Shown here: positions 59,891 to 64,000 of the stretch, in pieces
Numbering within the stretch: position 1 is the stretch's first letter
Layout of the letters: each line of letters begins with the position of its first letter
Assembly: GCA_022844205.1 (NCBI GenBank)
Contig: JALHMF010000005.1
Span: 158,778 to 222,777 of the forward strand
Length of the DNA stretch: 64,000 nucleotides
Direction of reading: 5' to 3'
Source: Xanthobacteraceae bacterium
GTDB taxonomy: Bacteria; Pseudomonadota; Alphaproteobacteria; Rhizobiales; Xanthobacteraceae
The notes under the pieces: model-generated
Told to the model about the DNA's origin: nothing
What the model saw: only the letters and a program-made list of their open reading frames with translations
Databases searched by the model: none
Translations under genes and position numbers: made by a program

Positions 59891-62335
59891 CCGTGCTTGC
59901 CGAAGTCGCAATGCATTCCCGACCACGCTCACCGATGACAACGCCATGGCTGCTGCGGCAATGACCGGTGAAAGCAATATTCCAAACGGATACAGAACGC
60001 CTGCCGCGACCGGCACACCCAAGGCGTTATAGATGAACGCAAAGAATAGATTTTGCCGGATGTTGCGCATGACTCTCTGGGAAAGATGCCGTGCACGGAC
60101 AATGCCCGTCAGGTCGCCTTTCACCAGCGTCACCCCGGCGCTCTCCATAGCGACGTCCGTTCCCGTGCCCATGGCAATGCCCACATCGGCAGCGGCAAGG
60201 GCAGGTGCGTCGTTCACGCCATCGCCTGCCATCGCAACGACCCGGCCAGCGGCCTTGTAGCGTTTCACCACCGCACTTTTCTGGTCGGGAAGAACTTCGG
60301 CTTCGACGTCTTCAATCCCAAGCCGTTTTGCAACGGCCCTTGCTGTGGTCCAGTTATCGCCCGTCAGCATGACGATCCGAATTCCCTCTTTCTTTAGCCC
60401 GCGAAGAGCTTCGGGCGTAGAAGCTTTGATCGGGTCTGCGATTGCAAGGACGCCGGCAATGCTGGAATCAACGGCCATGAAAATGGCAGTCGCTCCCTCT
60501 TTTCGTAACTCCTCCGCCCGCTCGGCGAGCGGGGCGACATCAACGCCCAGTTCCGCCAGAAACTTCGCGTTTCCAAGAGCGATACGCTTTCCTTCAACGT
60601 CGCCCATGGCTCCCTTTCCTGTCGGAGAATCGAATCCCACAACCGGCACGGTGGAAACACCACGCCCTTCCGCGGCACGTACAATCGCAACAGCAAGCGG
60701 ATGTTCGCTCGCACGTTCTACGCTGGCGGCGAAGCGCAACACATCGGCTTCCGTAAATCCCGGTGCCGGGACGATGGCCGTTACGGCGGGCTTCCCTTCG
60801 GTCAGGGTGCCCGTTTTATCGATCACCAGCGTATCGACTTTTTCCATGTGCTCGAGCGCTTCCGCATTCTTGATCAGAACGCCCGATTGCGCGCCGCGCC
60901 CGACCCCGACCATGATTGACATGGGCGTTGCCAATCCAAGCGCACAGGGACAAGCGATGATGAGCACAGCGACCGCAGCCACGAGCCCATAAGTAAACCG
61001 TGGCTCAGGGCCCCAGATCGACCAAACGGCGAAGGCCAGAACGGCGATCGCAATCACCGCGGGTACGAACCAGCCCGAAACCTGATCGGCCATCCGCTGA
61101 ATCGGGGCGCGGCTGCGTTGCGCTTCGGCCACCAGCTGCACGATTCGGGACAGCATCGTGTCGCGTCCCACCTTGCGGGCCTCGATCACCAATGCGCCAG
61201 ATTGATTCATCGTGCCGCCGATGACTTTTGCAGCAATCTCCTTGGTGACGGGCATGGACTCGCCTGTCACCATGGACTCATCGACCGCGCTGCGACCTTC
61301 GATTACCACGCCGTCCACGGGTACTTTTTCGCCCGGCCGGACCCGCAGCCGATCACCGACTTGAACCAGATCAAGCTGCACTTCTTCTTCGGAACCATCG
61401 GCGCGTATTTTTCGCGCGGTCTTGGGTGCTAGGTCCAGCAGAGCGCGGATCGCACCGCTCGTGGTCTCGCGCGCACGCAACTCGAGCACTTGGCCTAAGA
61501 GCACGAGAACCGTGATCACCGCTGCCGCCTCGAAATACACCGCGACAGCACCTCCGCCGATGCGAAATGCAGCGGGAAATATCTCCGGCGTCAGCGTAGC
61601 AACGACGCTATAGATCCACGCAACGCCGGTACCCATCGCGATGAGCGTAAACATATTCAGATTGCGGGTGATGACGGAATTCCATCCGCGCACGAAAAAT
61701 GGCCATCCGGCCCACAGCACAACGGGGGTTGCAAGAACCATCTGTATCCAGTTTGCGTTGGCCTGGCTGAGATAGTGGCTGAGGCCGGTGAGGTGACCGC
61801 CCATCTCCAGTGCAACGACCGGGATCGATAGACCGAGCCCGATCCAGAACCGGCGGGTCATGTCGATCAATTCTGGATTCGGCCCGGTTTCAGCCGTTGC
61901 TAGCACCGGCTCCAGCGCCATGCCGCAGATCGGACAAGAACCAGGACCCACCTGACGGATTTGGGGGTGCATCGGGCAGGTATAAATCGCTCCCTCTGGA
62001 ACGTTCTGCGCAGGCTGCGGCGAGTTGCCAAGATATTTTCCGGGGTCTGTTACAAATTTGCTGAGACATCCGCTTGAGCAGAAATAAAAAGTCCGGCCAT
62101 CGTGTTGATGCCGGTGCGTAGTGGTGTGTGGATCGACAAGCATGCCGCAAACAGGGTCGCGGACACCGTTCTCCACCTTGCCGGAGGCATCGTGAGAATC
62201 AGCATGGTCGGACCTGGTCTGACCGCTTTCGCTGTGGTGATGTCCTGAGGAGGCTGCCGTTAGCGGCTTCTTCGATTTATTCGAACAACAACAGCCGCTA
62301 TGAGGCGAGGATTCGGATTTATGTGCAGCAACCAT
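59885..62335 (-). CDS. copA: copper-transporting P1B-type ATPase
   Basis: An 816-residue heavy-metal P-type ATPase from the ATG at 62335 (RBS gaggtgag; a GTG three codons upstream is also open). The N-terminus has a Cys/His-rich patch (GCCCSNK), a YHS-like domain ([33 protein letters not shown]) and a heavy-metal-binding HMBD segment ([22 protein letters not shown]). The core has CPC in the transport helix ([19 protein letters not shown]), phosphorylation [13 protein letters not shown] (VTGESMPV), [10 protein letters not shown], and the HP motif in SEHPLAV. It pumps Cu(I) (or Ag) out of the cytoplasm. It is divergent from a CsoR-family gene over a palindromic operator. Confidence 0.92.
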   Translation of the reverse strand: MVAAHKSESSPHSGCCCSNKSKKPLTAASSGHHHSESGQTRSDHADSHDASGKVENGVRDPVCGMLVDPHTTTHRHQHDGRTFYFCSSGCLSKFVTDPGKYLGNSPQPAQNVPEGAIYTCPMHPQIRQVGPGSCPICGMALEPVLATAETGPNPELIDMTRRFWIGLGLSIPVVALEMGGHLTGLSHYLSQANANWIQMVLATPVVLWAGWPFFVRGWNSVITRNLNMFTLIAMGTGVAWIYSVVATLTPEIFPAAFRIGGGAVAVYFEAAAVITVLVLLGQVLELRARETTSGAIRALLDLAPKTARKIRADGSEEEVQLDLVQVGDRLRVRPGEKVPVDGVVIEGRSAVDESMVTGESMPVTKEIAAKVIGGTMNQSGALVIEARKVGRDTMLSRIVQLVAEAQRSRAPIQRMADQVSGWFVPAVIAIAVLAFAVWSIWGPEPRFTYGLVAAVAVLIIACPCALGLATPMSIMVGVGRGAQSGVLIKNAEALEHMEKVDTLVIDKTGTLTEGKPAVTAIVPAPGFTEADVLRFAASVERASEHPLAVAIVRAAEGRGVSTVPVVGFDSPTGKGAMGDVEGKRIALGNAKFLAELGVDVAPLAERAEELRKEGATAIFMAVDSSIAGVLAIADPIKASTPEALRGLKKEGIRIVMLTGDNWTTARAVAKRLGIEDVEAEVLPDQKSAVVKRYKAAGRVVAMAGDGVNDAPALAAADVGIAMGTGTDVAMESAGVTLVKGDLTGIVRARHLSQRVMRNIRQNLFFAFIYNALGVPVAAGVLYPFGILLSPVIAAAAMALSSVSVVGNALRLRQARL

Positions 62336-62365
62336 CAGACTCACCTCAAAAAGGGTTTGTAACGG

Positions 62366-62382
62366 ATACCCTATAGGGGTAT
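62366..62382. promoter_or_regulatory. CsoR-type operator
   Basis: ATACCCTATAGGGGTAT is a near-perfect palindrome with the G/C-tracts typical of CsoR/RcnR-family operators. It lies between the divergent copA and csoR-like genes, about 10 bases before the latter's ATG. Apo-repressor bound here would block both genes, and Cu(I) would release it. Confidence 0.75.
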
Positions 62383-62391
62383 ATAACGTGC

Positions 62392-62667
62392 ATGAATAAC
62401 GATATCAAGGCTTCCAGTTCCAAACGCCTGACTCGGATTGAGGGGCAAGTGCGAGGCCTTCTTCGCATGGTGGAGGAAGATCGCTACTGCATAGATATTG
62501 TGACCCAAATTTCAGCTGTGCGGGCAGCTTTGCGAAAGCTCGAAGAAGAGATTCTTCGGGATCATATTGGGCATTGTGTCGAACACGCCATCGCGTCTGG
62601 AAGTAAGGCCGATCGTCGCCGCAAGATCGAGGAATTAATGAATGTTGTCAGTCGCGCAGATCGATAG
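62392..62667 (+). CDS. CsoR/RcnR-family metal-sensing repressor
   Basis: A 91-residue all-helical repressor. The family pattern is clear: [56 protein letters not shown], with the Cu(I)-binding Cys (RYCIDI), His and Cys (HIGHC) that characterise CsoR. The neighbouring copA gene and operator support copper sensing. It is probably autoregulated. Confidence 0.9.
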   Translation: MNNDIKASSSKRLTRIEGQVRGLLRMVEEDRYCIDIVTQISAVRAALRKLEEEILRDHIGHCVEHAIASGSKADRRRKIEELMNVVSRADR

Positions 62668-62690
62668 TCGTACTGATTGGAGATAGTGCC

Positions 62691-63173
62691 ATGTCTGTGA
62701 TCTCTCGAAGGTCTTTGCTAAGCGGATTGGGCGTTGTCGCGGCATCGGGTTTCTTGCCCGTCACCGCAGCTACTTCGCTGTTACGTGTAAGCAGAGACCC
62801 AAATTGCGGTTGTTGCACGGCGTGGATCGAGCATGTGCGGGCCGCTGGATTTACAACTGAAGTGCATGAGCTCGCGGATCTGAGTACGCTGAAAACGAGA
62901 CTTTCAATTCCTGCCGCACTTTATTCCTGCCATACGGCGGAGATTGAAGGCTACGTGATCGAGGGTCATGTCCCTGCATCTGCGATCCAGCGGCTGCTCA
63001 CGGAACGTCCGTCGGCGATCGGCTTGGCCGTACCGGGCATGCCGATAGGTTCGCCGGGCATGGAAGTCTCCGGCGCGCAGGCGGAAACATACGATGTTAT
63101 CCTGTTTGATCGTTCCGCATATAAAACCTATGCACGATACAAAGGTGGTGAGGAAATTTCCTCACGCCTTTGA
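62691..63173 (+). CDS. exported DUF411 metal-binding protein
   Basis: A 160-residue DUF411 protein with a Tat/Sec-like leader (SRRSLLSGLGVVAASGFLPVTAA). The mature part has DPNCGCCTAWIEHVRAAGFTTEVHEL (CGCC, probable metal site) and LYSCHTAEIEGYVIEGHVPASAIQRLLTERP. Members occur in copper and heavy-metal resistance clusters and are thought to bind metals in the periplasm. It follows csoR by 23 bases and is probably cotranscribed. Confidence 0.87.
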   Translation: MSVISRRSLLSGLGVVAASGFLPVTAATSLLRVSRDPNCGCCTAWIEHVRAAGFTTEVHELADLSTLKTRLSIPAALYSCHTAEIEGYVIEGHVPASAIQRLLTERPSAIGLAVPGMPIGSPGMEVSGAQAETYDVILFDRSAYKTYARYKGGEEISSRL

Positions 63174-63215
63174 TCGAACCACCTTGCAAGGCAACAATCA
63201 AAACCAGACGTTCTG

Positions 63216-63419
63216 CTAATGTTTGCTCGCCGAATACCAATCCGTTCCAACCAGATTATGAGTCTGACCGTGGGTCGGAATCCGCACGCTGCCGGAATCC
63301 GAGGAAAATACTTGGTCGGCGCGCTGCTGAATGGTGTTCTCCATCACGAGATAAGAACCAACTGCCAACAGAACTAACGCGGCGATGGAACTAAGGAATG
63401 ATTGCATTTGTCTCTCCAT
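63216..63419 (-). CDS. small single-pass membrane protein
   Basis: A 67-residue protein: an N-terminal helix (MQSFLSSIAALVLLAVGSYLVM), then a short soluble tail ending DQVFSSDSGSVRIPTHGQTHNLVGTDWYSA. Similar tiny proteins occur in Bradyrhizobium-type genomes without assigned function. An FNR/FixK-like box lies about 50 bases upstream, suggesting induction at low oxygen. Convergent with the DUF411 gene. Confidence 0.65.
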   Translation of the reverse strand: MERQMQSFLSSIAALVLLAVGSYLVMENTIQQRADQVFSSDSGSVRIPTHGQTHNLVGTDWYSASKH

Positions 63420-63468
63420 TCTTCATGCGGGAATAATTATTATTCTCTTGCTATCTGTTCAGGGAGCG

Positions 63469-63482
63469 TTGACCTAAATCAA
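63469..63482. promoter_or_regulatory. FNR/FixK-type box
   Basis: TTGACCTAAATCAA matches the TTGA-N6-TCAA consensus of FNR/FixK/Anr proteins. It is centred about 56 bases upstream of the small membrane protein ATG (minus strand), with an A+T-rich tract (aataattattatt) between them, a good -10 candidate. The site would sit near -41, the class II activating position. Confidence 0.65.
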
Positions 63483-63550
63483 CGGCGCAAGAATAATTCA
63501 TCAGAAGAAATTTCCTGTAGAAATGCAAGGGCGGCATACGACAACATCCT

Positions 63551-64000
63551 TCACCTAAATCGGGTTTGTTGGGGCTCGCTTGACCATTTGTAACGCAAGG
63601 ATGCCGATACGATATTTATATAGGCATTTGAATTCGCGAAAACAGAAACTCCGAAAAAATCCGGATGACCGGCCGCAACGTTGATGGATGAGCGGCCCAT
63701 ATACATGAAACTGTAGCCTAGATCGGTGGTCCATTGCTCATTCCATTGATACGTAAAACCGGCAGATAGCCACCAACAATTCGCATCCGGCAGTGAAGTG
63801 TCACGCACCGAAGTCCGAACGGGAGAAAGTTCATAACCGATCCCAGTCCGAAATGTAGTCTGCGGGCTCCACTGAACTTCGGCCCCTATGGAAAAAAACC
63901 AGGCATCGCGGTAATTGAAAGTGAGTGTCGTAATCGGCGCGGCATTTACTCCAGTGATGGAAAGAGGGACGTTTTGCAAAACACTCCAGTTCGTCCACTC
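63551..64000 (-). CDS. FadL/OmpP1-family outer-membrane transporter, 5' end beyond the window
   Basis: The visible 149 codons are the C-terminal part of a 14-strand FadL-like barrel. At the right edge the frame reads EWTNWSVLQN, typical of FadL; later come WFFSIGAEVQWSPQTTFRTGIGYELSPV, WWLSAGFTYQWNEQWTTDLGYSFMYMG and a C-terminal YINIVSASLRYKW. FadL proteins take up long-chain fatty acids or hydrophobic aromatics. The internal TTG often given as a start is not the true one, because the reading frame continues off the edge. Confidence 0.82.
   Translation of the reverse strand, partial: EWTNWSVLQNVPLSITGVNAAPITTLTFNYRDAWFFSIGAEVQWSPQTTFRTGIGYELSPVRTSVRDTSLPDANCWWLSAGFTYQWNEQWTTDLGYSFMYMGRSSINVAAGHPDFFGVSVFANSNAYINIVSASLRYKWSSEPQQTRFR

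Overview
The window is a high-G+C alphaproteobacterial chromosome segment. Gene content points to the order Rhizobiales, near Bradyrhizobium, Rhodoplanes or Xanthobacteraceae-type genera: DUF2336, DUF3126, BTLCP cysteine peptidase, PAS_5, TAXI binding protein, HWE kinases, NepR, and a dispersed palindrome of the rhizobial 'CCGAAAACCGGT..CCCACTTTTCGG' type. The species call is inference; no rRNA is present.

Positions 1-43.4 kb look like core chromosome. They run from a UPF0324 transporter fragment, a FAD monooxygenase, cysE, a tandem DUF3126 protein and gamma carbonic anhydrase (0-6 kb), through BTLCP, PilZ, PAS, rhomboid, CBS and patatin genes (6-11.3 kb), hisI, folE, an Fe-S scaffold and yidD (11.4-13.7 kb), a TAXI binding protein and thrS (15-18.4 kb), a nitroreductase/flavin reductase pair, a CoA-ester lyase/MaoC pair, a lytic transglycosylase, DUF2336, Hpt and receiver signalling genes, nadK and cutA (to 28 kb). 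A vitamin-B12 neighbourhood follows: a TonB receptor behind a cobalamin riboswitch, divergent from metF-metH. Then come a GlcG-like protein, two Tat-exported metallo-beta-lactamase-fold paralogues and two tandem MFS-spermidine-synthase fusions.

Positions 44.1-57.5 kb are accessory DNA attached to a tRNA-Thr(TGT) gene at 57471-57545 (minus strand). The 45-bp 3' half of this tRNA occurs again at 52382 (identical) and 44159 (one mismatch), bracketing two stacked islands. Island A (8.2 kb) is a catabolic cassette: LacI regulator, histidinol-dehydrogenase-like enzyme, malic enzyme and a complete sugar-type ABC importer, with a LacI-type palindrome between the regulator and the enzymes. Island B (5.1 kb) holds an internally deleted IS3-type element, a 1063-residue CheB-CheR-PAS-HWE kinase, and a small NepR-like anti-sigma gene behind a GGAAC-N17-GTT promoter, the signature of the EcfG general stress response. 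No integrase gene lies inside either island.

Positions 57.5-64 kb continue with accessory-looking genes: a second PAS-HWE kinase with a receiver protein, a truncated tyrosine recombinase, and a copper module (P-type ATPase divergent from a CsoR-family repressor over a palindromic operator, then a DUF411 protein). At the end are a tiny membrane protein behind an FNR/FixK-like box and the 3' end of a FadL-family porin gene that runs off the right edge.
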